64,000 nt of DNA. It comes from Pararhodobacter zhoushanensis (GTDB lineage Bacteria > Pseudomonadota > Alphaproteobacteria > Rhodobacterales > Rhodobacteraceae). The stretch spans positions 395,001 to 459,000 of the forward strand of contig NZ_JAPDFL010000001.1 in the NCBI RefSeq assembly GCF_025949695.1, given 5' to 3'. Under the pieces are notes generated by a model. It did no database searches. It was not told where the DNA came from and saw only the letters and a program-made list of their open reading frames with translations. The stretch's first letter is position 1; each line of letters begins with the position of its first letter. Positions 50,516 to 59,241 of the stretch are shown here, piece by piece. A program made the translations under genes and the position numbers.

Positions 50516-50524
50516 AGGCCGGCA

Positions 50525-51007
50525 TCACGCGGCGCCGGAAAGCCGCTTCTCCATCACGAAATTGGTCAGCGTCACCCCCGCCCGGTCGCTCTGCTGTTCA
50601 CGCAGCACGCTCCAGCCCTGCTGCTCGAACAGCCCGCGCACCAGATGGCTGGCCTGCGTATGCAGCCGCTCCAGCCCGGCCTCCTGCGCCAAGCCCTCGA
50701 GCCGCGCGTAAAGCCGCCCGCCAACGCCCTGCCGCTGGTGCGCAGGCGCCACGAAGGCAAGGTCGATATAGCCCTGCGCGTCCAGCGTCATGAAGCCCAC
50801 CGGCTTGCCCGCCACCCGCGCCACCAGCGTCTGCTGCCCGGTTAACCGACGCGCCCAGTCAGGCCCCGCAGGCACACGCGGGGCCCAGGCGCGTCGCTGA
50901 TCGGCATCATAGAACCCCGCCGCCCCCTGACGCACCGCGTCAAAAAAGACAGTGCCCAGCTGATCCGCCTCGGCAGGATCCATCAAGCCGATCTCGACCA
51001 CCCGCAA
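50525..51007 (-). CDS. GNAT family N-acetyltransferase
   Basis: A 160-residue acetyltransferase. The acetyl-CoA pyrophosphate loop is VAPAHQRQGVGGRLYARLEGLAQEAG; the DLAFVAP strand precedes it, and a C-terminal hydrophobic helix closes the fold. Acceptor unknown. The start is TTG at 51007 or GTG at 51001, both in frame with an argC stop in between; no ATG is available. It lies downstream of argC on the same strand with a 15-base gap and may be translationally coupled. Confidence 0.85.
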   Translation of the reverse strand: MRVVEIGLMDPAEADQLGTVFFDAVRQGAAGFYDADQRRAWAPRVPAGPDWARRLTGQQTLVARVAGKPVGFMTLDAQGYIDLAFVAPAHQRQGVGGRLYARLEGLAQEAGLERLHTQASHLVRGLFEQQGWSVLREQQSDRAGVTLTNFVMEKRLSGAA

Positions 51008-51022
51008 CGCGCGCCCATGGCC

Positions 51023-52000
51023 TCACGGCCAGACCGGCGCGCCCTCCAGCCCGGCGGTTTCGGGCAGGCCGCAGATCAGGTTGGCGTTCTGCACCGCCTG
51101 CCCCGCCGCGCCCTTGCCCAGATTGTCGACCACCCCCATCGCAATCACCAGATCGCGCGCGGGATCGGCGGCGTAGCTCACGAACGACAGGTTCGAACCC
51201 GTGGCCCATTTCGTCTGCGGCGGCTGATCCGTCACCCGCACGAAGGCCCGGTCCGCATAGAACTGCCGCGCCGTGTCGAGACACTGCTCGGTCGTCGTCT
51301 GACCGCGCGCATAGATCGTCACCAGCACGCCGCGCGTCATCGGCACCAGATGCGGCGTGAACACAAGCCCGTCGGCCTTGCCACCGCTCAACCGTTCGAT
51401 CGTCGTCGCCATCTCGGGCATGTGGGTGTGCTTGAGCAACCCGTAGGGCTGCAAATTCTCATTGCTGCCCGCATAGCTGAACCGGCTGTCCGCCCCACCC
51501 CGCCCGGCACCCGAAATCCCGGTCTTGGCGTCGATGATGATATTGCCCGGCTCGATCAGCTTGCCCGCCAGCAACGGCGCCAAAGCGTTCAGCGTTGCGA
51601 CCGGAAAGCAACCGGGATTGGCCACACGGGTCTGCCCCGCCATCTGCTCGGGCCAGACATCGGCCAGCCCGTAAGCCCAGCCGTCGACATAGCGGTGATC
51701 CCCGCCGATATCGACGATCTTCACCCCCGCCGGCACCCGTGCCAGCCCCTCGGCCGACGACCCTGTCGGCAGCGACGCAAACAACACGTCCAGTTCCGGC
51801 AGCGCCTCAGGATCCCATTTCTGGACAACCAGCCCGGCCAGCCGGGGCGGCACACCGGGGAAAAGTTCGACCAGCCGACGGCCCGCACTGCCCTCACCCG
51901 CCGCATAAACCAGCTCGAACGCCGGATGGCCTGCGATCAATCGCATCGCCTCGCCGCCGCCAAATCCGCTGATCCCGACAATGCCGACGCGAATGCTCAT
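51023..52000 (-). CDS. argC: N-acetyl-gamma-glutamyl-phosphate reductase
   Basis: A 325-residue NADPH-dependent reductase of arginine biosynthesis. Rossmann loop VGIVGISGFGGGEAMRL, catalytic Cys in RVANPGCFPVATLNAL, and KTGISGAGRGG and HLVPMTRGVLVTIYA blocks match ArgC. The slightly short length is normal for the alphaproteobacterial form. The start at 52000 follows AAGGGACAGGCAC. It is divergent from the HU gene with a 299-base gap. Confidence 0.95.
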   Translation of the reverse strand: MSIRVGIVGISGFGGGEAMRLIAGHPAFELVYAAGEGSAGRRLVELFPGVPPRLAGLVVQKWDPEALPELDVLFASLPTGSSAEGLARVPAGVKIVDIGGDHRYVDGWAYGLADVWPEQMAGQTRVANPGCFPVATLNALAPLLAGKLIEPGNIIIDAKTGISGAGRGGADSRFSYAGSNENLQPYGLLKHTHMPEMATTIERLSGGKADGLVFTPHLVPMTRGVLVTIYARGQTTTEQCLDTARQFYADRAFVRVTDQPPQTKWATGSNLSFVSYAADPARDLVIAMGVVDNLGKGAAGQAVQNANLICGLPETAGLEGAPVWP

Positions 52001-52299
52001 GTGCCTGTCCCTTTGCTGGTGAGAGCGAACCCGCGCGCACCATCACGGATCCACGAAACAATGTCCACGTGCTCCCGATCCCGCCGAAACCCGCCAACAG
52101 GCAATTTCCCTGAATCCCACAGCCCCCAAACGCCCCCTCAGAAGCGGTTTTTCCTTTCACAGCCTGCCTTTTCGGCGTTTTCACGCTGGCGTGCACGCCT
52201 TTGCGATTGCCTGATCCGATGCTTGCCGATAGACGCGCTGGACAATGACGTGGAGCCGCCTCGCCCCGCGTCTGAACGCTTGACCTACGGAGAGCAACA
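52001..52299. other. Divergent argC/HU promoter region
   Basis: A 299-base gap. It holds the promoters of argC (leftward) and the HU gene (rightward). I see no classic operator; no open frame is convincing. The AGAGCAACA Shine-Dalgarno region of HU begins at 52291. Confidence 0.4.
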
Positions 52300-52584
52300 A
52301 TGAACAAACCGATGACCAAGACCCAGCTCGTAGCCGCCCTCGCCGAGCAGATGGGCGCCGACAAGAAAACCGCCACCGCCGCGCTGGACGGCATCGCGGC
52401 CATCGTCGCGACCGAAGTTTCCGCTGGCGGCGCTGTCACCCTGCCCGGCATCGGCAAAGTCGCCTGCCGCGCCCGCCCTGAGCGCGAAGTGCGCAACCCG
52501 GCCACCGGTGAGACCCTGACCAAAGCCGCCGACCGCGCGGTCAAGGTCACCGTCGCCAAGGCACTGAAAGACGCCGTGGCCTGA
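52300..52584 (+). CDS. hup: HU-family histone-like DNA-binding protein
   Basis: A 94-residue nucleoid protein: MTKTQLVAALAEQMGADKKTATAALDGIAAIV forms the helices, GAVTLPGIGKVACRARPEREVRNPATGET the beta-arm that wraps DNA, and AADRAVKVTVAKALKDAV the C-terminus. The typical GRNPxT arm is RNPATGET here. It is monocistronic with its own terminator. HU versus IHF cannot be separated beyond doubt, but the single-gene layout and arm fit HU. Confidence 0.9.
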   Translation: MNKPMTKTQLVAALAEQMGADKKTATAALDGIAAIVATEVSAGGAVTLPGIGKVACRARPEREVRNPATGETLTKAADRAVKVTVAKALKDAVA

Positions 52585-52611
52585 CGCCACCCGTCAGCGT
52601 ACACGACCGCT

Positions 52612-52637
52612 CAGGCCGCCCCCCACGGGCGGCCTTT
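52612..52637 (+). terminator. Terminator of the HU gene
   Basis: AGGCCGCCC pairs with GGGCGGCCT around a short C/A loop, followed by TTTT. The run-out is duplicated (see the adjacent tandem repeat). Confidence 0.8.
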
Positions 52638-52662
52638 TGCGTGCGCGGCCTTTTGCGTGCGC
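52631..52662. repeat. 16-base tandem repeat over a terminator tail
   Basis: GGCCTTTTGCGTGCGC occurs twice in tandem. The first copy provides the right arm and T-tract of the HU terminator, so the T-tract region is duplicated. Confidence 0.7.
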
Positions 52663-52723
52663 CCGCTTCGCGCCGCGTTAACCCGGCCGTGGTCCCTTGG
52701 CCCTTTGCTCAAGGGAACCGCCG

Positions 52724-53583
52724 ATGGACCTCCAGCACCTGCCCCGCAGCGATATCCTCGCCGACGCCCTGCTGCGCGACCGCCTCACCTGTGACCCCGA
52801 GGCCCTCGCCGCCCTGCAGGCCTCCATCGCCAGCGAAGGCCTGCGCCAACCGGTCGAGGTCTTCCCGATCACCGGCGACACCCCCTGGGGCCTGCTCGCC
52901 GGGCACCGCCGCCTTCAATGCCTTGATGCGCTCAACCGCCTGACCCCCGGCAGCTGGGACACCATCCCCTGCGTCATCCGCAAGCCCGCCGATATTCCGC
53001 TGGCCATGGCCCTGATGGTCTCTGAAAACGAGATGCGCGCGCAGATTTCCCCCTGGGAAAAAGGCGCGCTGCTCTGCGAGGCCGTCGAGTTCGGTCTCTT
53101 CGATAGCATCGACACCGCCACCGACGCGCTCTACCCCACGCTCACCCGACAGGCCCGCTCGCGCCTGCGCGGCTTTGGTCGCGTGGTCGAGGTGCTGGGC
53201 GATCTGATGACCCATCCGCACACGCTGTCCTCGGCGCGCGTGGACCGGCTCGCCGTCGCCATCCGCGCCGGTCTGGGCGAGATCATGGTCGAAGCCCTCC
53301 ACCCCGTTGGCCGCGCCTCGGCGGATCGCCAGTGGCGCGCCCTGCTGCCCGCGATTTCCGAGGCCATCCTGCTCCCCGAAGACCCCGACGCCGCGCCACC
53401 ACCCGCTACACCCGAGCCCCCCGCCCCCGCCGCCTGCTCCGCCTGAACCGGGGCATCACCCTGCGCCGCGAATGGACGGTCTCCGGCTGGACAATCCGCA
53501 TCGACGCCCGCCACGCGGATCACCCGGGGATCGTGGACGACATTCTGGATCTGGTGGAGGAGTGGTTTGAGAGGAGGGTGTGA
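52724..53583 (+). CDS. ParB/RepB-like nuclease-domain protein (frame-shifted in this sequence)
   Basis: About 286 residues if repaired. The ParB N-terminal fold is visible: LPRSDILADALLRDRLTCDPEALAALQASIASEGLRQPVEVFPI, LLAGHRRLQCLDALN and IPLAMALMVSENEMRAQISPWEKG. The C-terminal part, LRREWTVSGWTIRIDARHADHPGIVDDILDLVEEWF, is in another frame; one added C at the C6 run 53417-53422 joins it. A role in segregation or as a solo RepB-like regulator is possible; no parA or parS is adjacent. Start 52724 follows AAGGGAACCG. Confidence 0.7.
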
Positions 53584-53608
53584 GGGGGGGCGCCCCCATC
53601 GCCACCAG

Positions 53609-53676
53609 TGTAGGGTGGGGTTCCACCCCACCATCCCCGCCACACCGCTGCGCCAATGTCCGGGGAACCCCGACCA
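53609..53676. repeat. REPIN-like element, left copy
   Basis: GTAGGGTGGGGTTCCACCCCACC hairpin-forming half, then GCGCCAATGTCCGGGGAACCCCGACC facing the other way. The arms recall REP sequences related to REP-associated transposases. The same GCGCCAATGTC phrase recurs in the right copy at 54619. Confidence 0.6.
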
Positions 53677-53689
53677 ACCCACACAGCCC

Positions 53690-53719
53690 GTAGGGTGCGC
53701 ATTCATTGCGCACCATCCT
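53690..53719. repeat. Single REP-like hairpin
   Basis: GTAGGGTGCGCA then a TTCAT loop and TGCGCACC form an eight-pair stem preceded by the same GTAGGG head as the left copy, but without the inverted partner. Confidence 0.55.
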
Positions 53720-53984
53720 GCGCGCAACGCCCGACACGCTCCCGGCGCAACTCCGACCGATCACCCGACCCAACCGCCCCTAATAAGATTCGATCGAGCT
53801 ATATAGAATAATTTGTTGATAAAAAATTAATTCTCGTTATGGATTACTTCTTATCCTTGGCTGAGAGCCAAAGTTTTCCATGGCGAGAAGAGAACACATT
53901 TGCAGAGAATCCGACGAATCGAGCGTTAACAAAAATGGTAAACTCGACCATTTTTTACACCAGGTAACTGGAAGAACTGACACT

Positions 53985-54557
53985 ATGAATGACCTTTTGA
54001 ACAATATAGCGGGCACCGGAACCCTCACAACACTTGGTGGGCTTGTTCTATTTGGATTTTGTGTCGCCAATTACTATGGAAAACCGCAAAGAAGGAGAAA
54101 CTGGCTACTTTTTGCGCCTTTCATTCAGGCCTATGTCGTCGTTGGCGCATATATTGTTTTGATAGGATTTCGAGTGAGCACTTCATTTCCGGAAACAGTT
54201 GTATTTGTTTCTTTCAGTTCCATCATCTCCTCCGTTGCCGTCTGCGGAGTGATCCACCTGAATACCTCTTACGTCAAAGCTCAAAGAAACATTCCTCTCA
54301 GCCCCAAGAATGTAATATTTCGACTTGTCCTCCCTCTTGGAGCGCTTATTGCTATGGCAATCTTAATGGTCAGTTCAACTTTTTCGGGATATGACTGCCT
54401 TTCCGATCTTCGGTGTCGAATTTATTCGAAAACGATTGGCTTGCCTGGCTATGCGGGAACATTGCTGCTTCCGGCATTCATGATAGGAGTGTGCGCAGTG
54501 CTCGCGTATTTCGCCGTTTTCTTTACGATTTTCAAGGAGGTGAAAAGCCAGCCGTAG
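53985..54557 (+). CDS. Orphan five-segment membrane protein in low-GC DNA
   Basis: A 190-residue protein I cannot assign. Five hydrophobic segments are visible (TTLGGLVLFGFCVANYY; LLFAPFIQAYVVVGAYIVLI; VVFVSFSSIISSVAVCGVI; LVLPLGALIAMAILMVS; LLLPAFMIGVCAVLAYFAVF). Cys residues occur in and near them. The ATG at 53985 gives a membrane-ready N-terminus; an in-frame ATG at 53880 would add a 35-residue hydrophilic lead. The region is much lower in GC than its surroundings. Its stop codon TAG lies inside the GTAGG head of a REPIN-like repeat. Probably acquired; function unknown. Confidence 0.6.
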   Translation: MNDLLNNIAGTGTLTTLGGLVLFGFCVANYYGKPQRRRNWLLFAPFIQAYVVVGAYIVLIGFRVSTSFPETVVFVSFSSIISSVAVCGVIHLNTSYVKAQRNIPLSPKNVIFRLVLPLGALIAMAILMVSSTFSGYDCLSDLRCRIYSKTIGLPGYAGTLLLPAFMIGVCAVLAYFAVFFTIFKEVKSQP

Positions 54558-54650
54558 GTCGGGGTTCACCCCGACTCTCTCTCCCGCGCCCGACACTCCG
54601 CGCCCTGCACATCCATGCGCCAATGTCGGGGTGAACCCCGACCTACGGGC
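54553..54650. repeat. REPIN-like element, right copy
   Basis: GTAGGTCGGGGTTCACCCCGAC at the left end and its inverted form GTCGGGGTGAACCCCGACCTAC at the right end, with a C-rich spacer of about 50 bases. Each arm is itself a hairpin with a TTCA or TGAA loop. Confidence 0.65.
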
Positions 54651-54870
54651 AATCCGTCCTGTCCGCACGGCGCACCCACCCCCGCAATTCCCCCACCGTC
54701 CCCACCCCCACCCCGGGGACATCTCTTAACAAAACCTGAATCCTTCCCCTCAACCCGTTGATTTCCCTCAATCCACGCCCTTGTCCCATCATGGGACACC
54801 CCTTTCCCTGCCCTTATTTCCTCGTTATCCCTGCTGGCAGGGCCCCGTCCGTGGCCCGAAAGGGGACCGC

Positions 54871-55743
54871 ATGGATTTCAAAGCCCTCCTGATGGGTCTC
54901 GCCTTCGCCTTCATGTGGAGCTCGGCCTTCACCTCGGCCCGCATGATCGTCGTCGACGCCCCGCCGCTCCTGTCCCTCTCGGCCCGCTTCCTTGTTTCCG
55001 GCCTGATCGGCGTCGCCCTTGCCCGCCTGATGGGCGAGACGTGGCGGCTGACCCGCGCCCAGTGGCGCGCCACGATCATCTTCGGGATCTGCCAGAACGG
55101 CGCCTATCTCGGCCTCAACTTCATCGCCATGCAGTGGATCGAGGCCTCGGCCGCCGCGATCATCGCCTCGACCCTGCCGCTGATGGTCGCGCTGGCCGGC
55201 TTCGTGTTTTTCGGCGACCGCCTGAAACCCCTCGCCATCGCCGGGCTGGTCGCCGGGTTTGGCGGCGTCATCCTGATCATGGGCGCGCGGCTGGGAAGCG
55301 GGCTGGACCCGCTCGGCACCGCCCTCTGCGTGCTCGCCGCGATGGCCCTCACCGTCGCCACCCTCGCCCTGCGCGGCGCGTCATCCGGCGGCAACGTGAT
55401 GATGGTCGTCGGGCTGCAGATGCTGATCGGCTCTGTCGTTCTGATCGGCCCCTCGCTGGCCTTCGAGACGCTCTCGGTCACCCTGACCCCCCGCCTGATC
55501 CTCGCCTTCCTCTACACCACCCTCGTCCCCGGCCTTGCCGCGACATGGGTCTGGTTCAAACTGGTGCAACGCATCGGCACCGTACGCGGCGCGACCTTTC
55601 ATTTCCTCAACCCGTTCTTTGGCGTCGCCATCGCCGCCGCCCTGCTGGGTGAAACGCTGGGCGTGGTCGACATCATCGGCGTCGCGATCATCATGGCCGG
55701 AATTCTGGCGGTCCAGCTTTCCAAGGCCCCACCCGCGCGCTAG
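54871..55743 (+). CDS. EamA/DMT-family transporter
   Basis: A 290-residue inner-membrane protein with ten predicted helices in two EamA repeats: MDFKALLMGLAFAFMWSSAFTSAR (first), and VMMVVGLQMLIGSVVLIGPSLAFE (second repeat start). It belongs to the drug/metabolite exporter superfamily; the substrate cannot be read. It begins behind AAGGGGACCGC and is followed by corA ten bases later, so the two may be cotranscribed. Confidence 0.9.
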   Translation: MDFKALLMGLAFAFMWSSAFTSARMIVVDAPPLLSLSARFLVSGLIGVALARLMGETWRLTRAQWRATIIFGICQNGAYLGLNFIAMQWIEASAAAIIASTLPLMVALAGFVFFGDRLKPLAIAGLVAGFGGVILIMGARLGSGLDPLGTALCVLAAMALTVATLALRGASSGGNVMMVVGLQMLIGSVVLIGPSLAFETLSVTLTPRLILAFLYTTLVPGLAATWVWFKLVQRIGTVRGATFHFLNPFFGVAIAAALLGETLGVVDIIGVAIIMAGILAVQLSKAPPAR

Positions 55744-55752
55744 CTTCCCTCC

Positions 55753-56805
55753 ATGACCAAGCCACCCCGCTACCAGCGCCGCCGCCGCAGCCCGCCGGGA
55801 ACCCCTCCCGGCACGCTGACGGCTGACCCCGATGCCGGCGAAACCCGCGTCCGCGCGATCCGCTTTAATGCGGAGGGCGTGAGCGAGGACGATAGCCTCG
55901 CCCCCTGCGCGCCCGGCAGCATCCTGTGGCTGAACATCGACGGTCTGGCCGATACCGACCTGCTGCAAAAAATCGGCACCAGCTTCGGCCTGCACCCGCT
56001 GGCGCTGGAGGACGTGGTCAACGTCCATCAGCGCCCCAAGGCCGAGGAATACGAGGCCCACCAGTTCATCGTCCTGCGCATGCCCGAACCCGGTCAGGAC
56101 GGGCTGCACACCGAACAGGTGTCGATCTTTCTCGGCGACGGGTTCGTCATCACCGTGCAGGAACACGCAGGCGACGTGTTCGACCCCGTCCGCACCCGCC
56201 TGCGCAACCCGCTGGGACAAATGCGCAAACGCGGGGCCGATTACCTGTGCTACGCGCTGGTCGACGCCGCCATCGACGCCTATTTCCCGGTGCTCGAAGC
56301 TTTGGGTGAAAAACTCGAACAGCTGGAGGACACCGTCGTCTTCGACCCCGACGCGGTCGATATGGGCGACATCCACGTCCTCAAGCGCGAGCTGATGAGT
56401 ATTCGCAGCGCCATTTTGCCGATGCGCGACGTCGTCGCCACCCTGCAGCGTGAGGAAACCCAGCGGTTCTCGGACAACACCCGTCTCTATCTGCGCGACT
56501 GTCAGGACCACGCGGTGCAGCTGATCGAAACGATCCAGACCTACCGCGAGATCGCTACGGGGCTGGTGGATATCCTGCTCTCCAGCCAGTCCAACCGCGC
56601 CAATGAGGTCATGCAGGTCCTCACCCTGATCGCCACGATCTTCATCCCACTGACCTTCATCGTCGGCGTCTACGGCATGAATTTCGACGACATGCCCGAG
56701 CTGCACTGGCGCTACGGCTACCCGGCGGTGATGGGGATCATGGGCCTGATCGCCGTGGTTCTTGCGATCTGGTTCTACCGCAAGGGCTGGCTCGGCCGCC
56801 GCTAA
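55753..56805 (+). CDS. corA: CorA-family divalent cation transporter
   Basis: A 350-residue pentameric channel/transporter for Mg2+ (and possibly Zn2+ or Co2+). The cytosolic funnel spans to about residue 290; coiled segments include LGEKLEQLEDTVVF. The pore helix TLIATIFIPLTFIVGVYGMNFDDMPEL contains the GMN signature, followed by a second helix (IMGLIAVVLAIWFYRKGWL). Arg-rich N-terminal extension (YQRRRRSPPG). Zn versus Mg selectivity cannot be told from the motif. It ends next to hairpin-tail element copy 4. Confidence 0.93.
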   Translation: MTKPPRYQRRRRSPPGTPPGTLTADPDAGETRVRAIRFNAEGVSEDDSLAPCAPGSILWLNIDGLADTDLLQKIGTSFGLHPLALEDVVNVHQRPKAEEYEAHQFIVLRMPEPGQDGLHTEQVSIFLGDGFVITVQEHAGDVFDPVRTRLRNPLGQMRKRGADYLCYALVDAAIDAYFPVLEALGEKLEQLEDTVVFDPDAVDMGDIHVLKRELMSIRSAILPMRDVVATLQREETQRFSDNTRLYLRDCQDHAVQLIETIQTYREIATGLVDILLSSQSNRANEVMQVLTLIATIFIPLTFIVGVYGMNFDDMPELHWRYGYPAVMGIMGLIAVVLAIWFYRKGWLGRR

Positions 56806-56806
56806 G

Positions 56807-56902
56807 CCTCTCTTTGCTCGAAAAATATCCCGGGGGTAGGCCGTCAGGCCGTAGGGGGCAGCGCCCCCTGCGCGCGGCGAGGGGGCTCGATGCCCCCGAG
56901 CC
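56807..56902 (-). repeat. Hairpin-tail 3' element, copy 4
   Basis: In minus orientation it reads GGGGGCATCGAGCCCCC-type and GGGGGCGCTGCCCCC hairpins, then CCCCCGGGATATTTTTC and GAGCAAAGAGAGG. It is directly downstream of alkB on its own strand (stop at 56914). Confidence 0.8.
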
Positions 56903-56913
56903 GCGCCACCCCC

Positions 56914-58056
56914 TCAACCGGCGCCGCGCGGCATCGGGTTTGTCCCCGCCTTATACGCCGACCAGTCGGTAATATCGGGATAAAACTGCCGCCGCCACGC
57001 CCGCACCCGCGGGTTCATCAGCCGCCGCCACAGCGGCGGGATCGCGGCCACGGCCAGCAAGGTCGGATAACCCAGCGGCAGTTGCGGCGCCTCCTCGGTC
57101 GCATAGGTCTGCAGCAGGGGAAAGCGGCGGTCTGGTTTGTAATGGTGATCCGAATGGCGCTGCAGGTTGATCAGCAGCCAGTTCGACGCCCGGTGCGCCG
57201 CGTTCCACGAATGGCGCGGCAGGACATGCTCATAGCGCCCCTCGCCCAGATGGCGGCGCGTCAGGCCGTAGTGCTCGATGTAATTGGTCAGCTCCAGATG
57301 CAGCACCGCGATCAGCGCCTGCCACAGGAACAGCCCCAGCCCCAGCCAGCCGCCCACCACAAACGCCAGCAACAGAAACCCCGCCTGCAACGCCGCATAG
57401 CGCCAGAACGGGTTCGCCGCCGACCAGCGTGATTTCCTCGCCCGCGCCAGCATCGCCACCTCGGCCCGCCAGGCCGAGCGCGGGCAGTCGCGCAGCACAC
57501 ACCAGAAGAAGTGCCAGAACCCTTCGTTATAGCGCGCGGTCACCGCGTCGCGCGGGGTGGCGACCCACAGGTGATGCACCCGCAGATGTTCGCTGCGGAA
57601 ATGGCTGTAGAGCACCTGCGCCATCAGCAGATCGCCCAGCCAGCGCTCGGATGCAGTTTTCTGATGCATCAGCTCATGCGCATAGACGATGCCGACTGCG
57701 CCGGTCGCAATGCCCAGCCCATAGAACAGCACCAGCATCTCAGCGCCCGTCAGCGTGCCACGATGCGTCACCCACCACAGCGCGCCATAGATCAGCACAG
57801 ACTGCACCGGAAACCAGATCAGGGTGATCAGGCGATACCAGAACAGCTGGTCAAGCGGCGCGTCGGTCTGCGGATTGACCTTATTCAGCCCGGTGAACCA
57901 GTCGAGCAATGAAAACAGCCCGGCGGAATAAAGCACGGGCAAGATCAGCCACCAGCCGCCCCAGAGGGTGCCCGCCGCCAGAATGGGCACAAAGCCCAGC
58001 GACAGCCAGAACGGCAGGGCCGAGGCAAGCGAGCCGAGCGGGCGGGATTGGGTCAT
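56914..58056 (-). CDS. alkB: Alkane 1-monooxygenase (AlkB-type)
   Basis: A 380-residue integral-membrane di-iron hydroxylase. The His boxes are AHELMHQK, SEHLRVHHLWVATPRD, NYIEHYGLTR and LQRHSDHHYKPDRR, which together give the AlkB pattern; six or so membrane helices surround them. It would hydroxylate medium-chain alkanes or similar chains with rubredoxin and a reductase, neither encoded nearby. The fatty-acid enoyl-CoA hydratase is remote. Start at 58056. Convergent with corA. Confidence 0.93.
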   Translation of the reverse strand: MTQSRPLGSLASALPFWLSLGFVPILAAGTLWGGWWLILPVLYSAGLFSLLDWFTGLNKVNPQTDAPLDQLFWYRLITLIWFPVQSVLIYGALWWVTHRGTLTGAEMLVLFYGLGIATGAVGIVYAHELMHQKTASERWLGDLLMAQVLYSHFRSEHLRVHHLWVATPRDAVTARYNEGFWHFFWCVLRDCPRSAWRAEVAMLARARKSRWSAANPFWRYAALQAGFLLLAFVVGGWLGLGLFLWQALIAVLHLELTNYIEHYGLTRRHLGEGRYEHVLPRHSWNAAHRASNWLLINLQRHSDHHYKPDRRFPLLQTYATEEAPQLPLGYPTLLAVAAIPPLWRRLMNPRVRAWRRQFYPDITDWSAYKAGTNPMPRGAG

Positions 58057-58080
58057 GGCGAACCTCCGGTTGCCAGCAGT

Positions 58081-59154
58081 CTATGCCCCATCGCGCCCGG
58101 CGAAAAGATCGCCGCTTGCCGCATGGTCCCAGACCTTGCGCATCACCGTCGGCAGCGCACCGGGGTCGAAACCCGGGCGAAAGTCGCCGGTTTCGGGGTT
58201 CACCGCTTGGGGCACACGGGCGGTAGCGACGCTCAGCTCCAGATGGAAATGCGTAAAGGTGTGCTTCACCACCCCCGGCAGCAGCGCCCAATCCGCCGCC
58301 AGCGGCGGCGCCGGGGTCGGATCATCGCCCCAGTCGCTGCCCGGCCAGCCGGGCATCCCGCCCAGCAAGCCCTTGGGCGGGCGGGTTTCCAGCAGCGGCG
58401 CGCCATCCTCACGGATCACCACATAGGCAATCCCCCGCCGCGTCGGCTTGGGTGTCTTGGCTGTCTTCACCGGCAGCTCTGCGGCAATCCCTTGCGCCTG
58501 CGCCTCACAGAACCCGGCCAGCGGGCAGTCGTCACAGCGCGGCGTGCGCGGGGTGCAGACCGTCGCGCCCAGATCCATCATCGCCTGCGCGAAATCGCCG
58601 GGGCGCTCAAGCGGCGTCAGCCGCGCCGCCAGCCTGGCCAGCATCGGCTTGGACTTCGGCATCGGGTCTCGCACCGCAAACAGCCGCGCCACCACCCGCT
58701 CGACATTGCCATCCACCACCGTCTCGCTGCGATCAAACGCAATCGCCGCGACCGAGGCCGCCGTGTAAGCCCCGATCCCCGGCAAGGCGCGCAACCCGTC
58801 CAGCGTATCGGGAAACCCGCCCTGCGCCGCCACCGCCCGCGCGCAGGCGATCAGGTTGCGGGCGCGGGCGTAATAGCCAAGCCCCGCCCATTCCGCCATC
58901 ACCTCGGCATCCTGCGCCGCCGCCAAAGCCTCAACCGTCGGCCAGCGCGTGGTGAAACGGTGGAAATACGCCTTCACCGTCGCCACCGTGGTCTGCTGCA
59001 GCATCACCTCGCTCAGCCAGACGCGGTACGGATCGGGCACCACCCCCGCCGCACGCTCAGCCGGGCCGACGCGCCACGGCAGCACCCGCGCCGCGCGGTC
59101 ATACCAGCGCAAAAGCGCCCCCGAGACCTGCTCGCGGTCAATTCCGTCACGCAT
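58081..59154 (-). CDS. mutY: Adenine DNA glycosylase
   Basis: A 357-residue repair enzyme that removes adenine opposite 8-oxoguanine. VMLQQTTVATV and GLGYYARARNL are the MutY helices, PGIGAYTAASVAAIAF the helix-hairpin-helix, VDGNVERVVARLF carries the catalytic Asp, and CTPRTPRCDDCPLAGFC the [4Fe-4S] cluster (C-x6-C-x2-C-x5-C). A C-terminal MutT-like domain follows (ETRPPKGLLGGMPGWPG). The start at 59154 was chosen over the nine-residue extension because no ribosome site precedes that. Divergent from the DciA gene. Confidence 0.96.
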   Translation of the reverse strand: MRDGIDREQVSGALLRWYDRAARVLPWRVGPAERAAGVVPDPYRVWLSEVMLQQTTVATVKAYFHRFTTRWPTVEALAAAQDAEVMAEWAGLGYYARARNLIACARAVAAQGGFPDTLDGLRALPGIGAYTAASVAAIAFDRSETVVDGNVERVVARLFAVRDPMPKSKPMLARLAARLTPLERPGDFAQAMMDLGATVCTPRTPRCDDCPLAGFCEAQAQGIAAELPVKTAKTPKPTRRGIAYVVIREDGAPLLETRPPKGLLGGMPGWPGSDWGDDPTPAPPLAADWALLPGVVKHTFTHFHLELSVATARVPQAVNPETGDFRPGFDPGALPTVMRKVWDHAASGDLFAGRDGA

Positions 59155-59241
59155 TCTTGAGGCTCCTCTCTCCGCGACCACTGGCCTCGGCCGTGGAACT
59201 GACTAGAATACTGTGAACCAAGACGAAAGCATGCCCCACGG

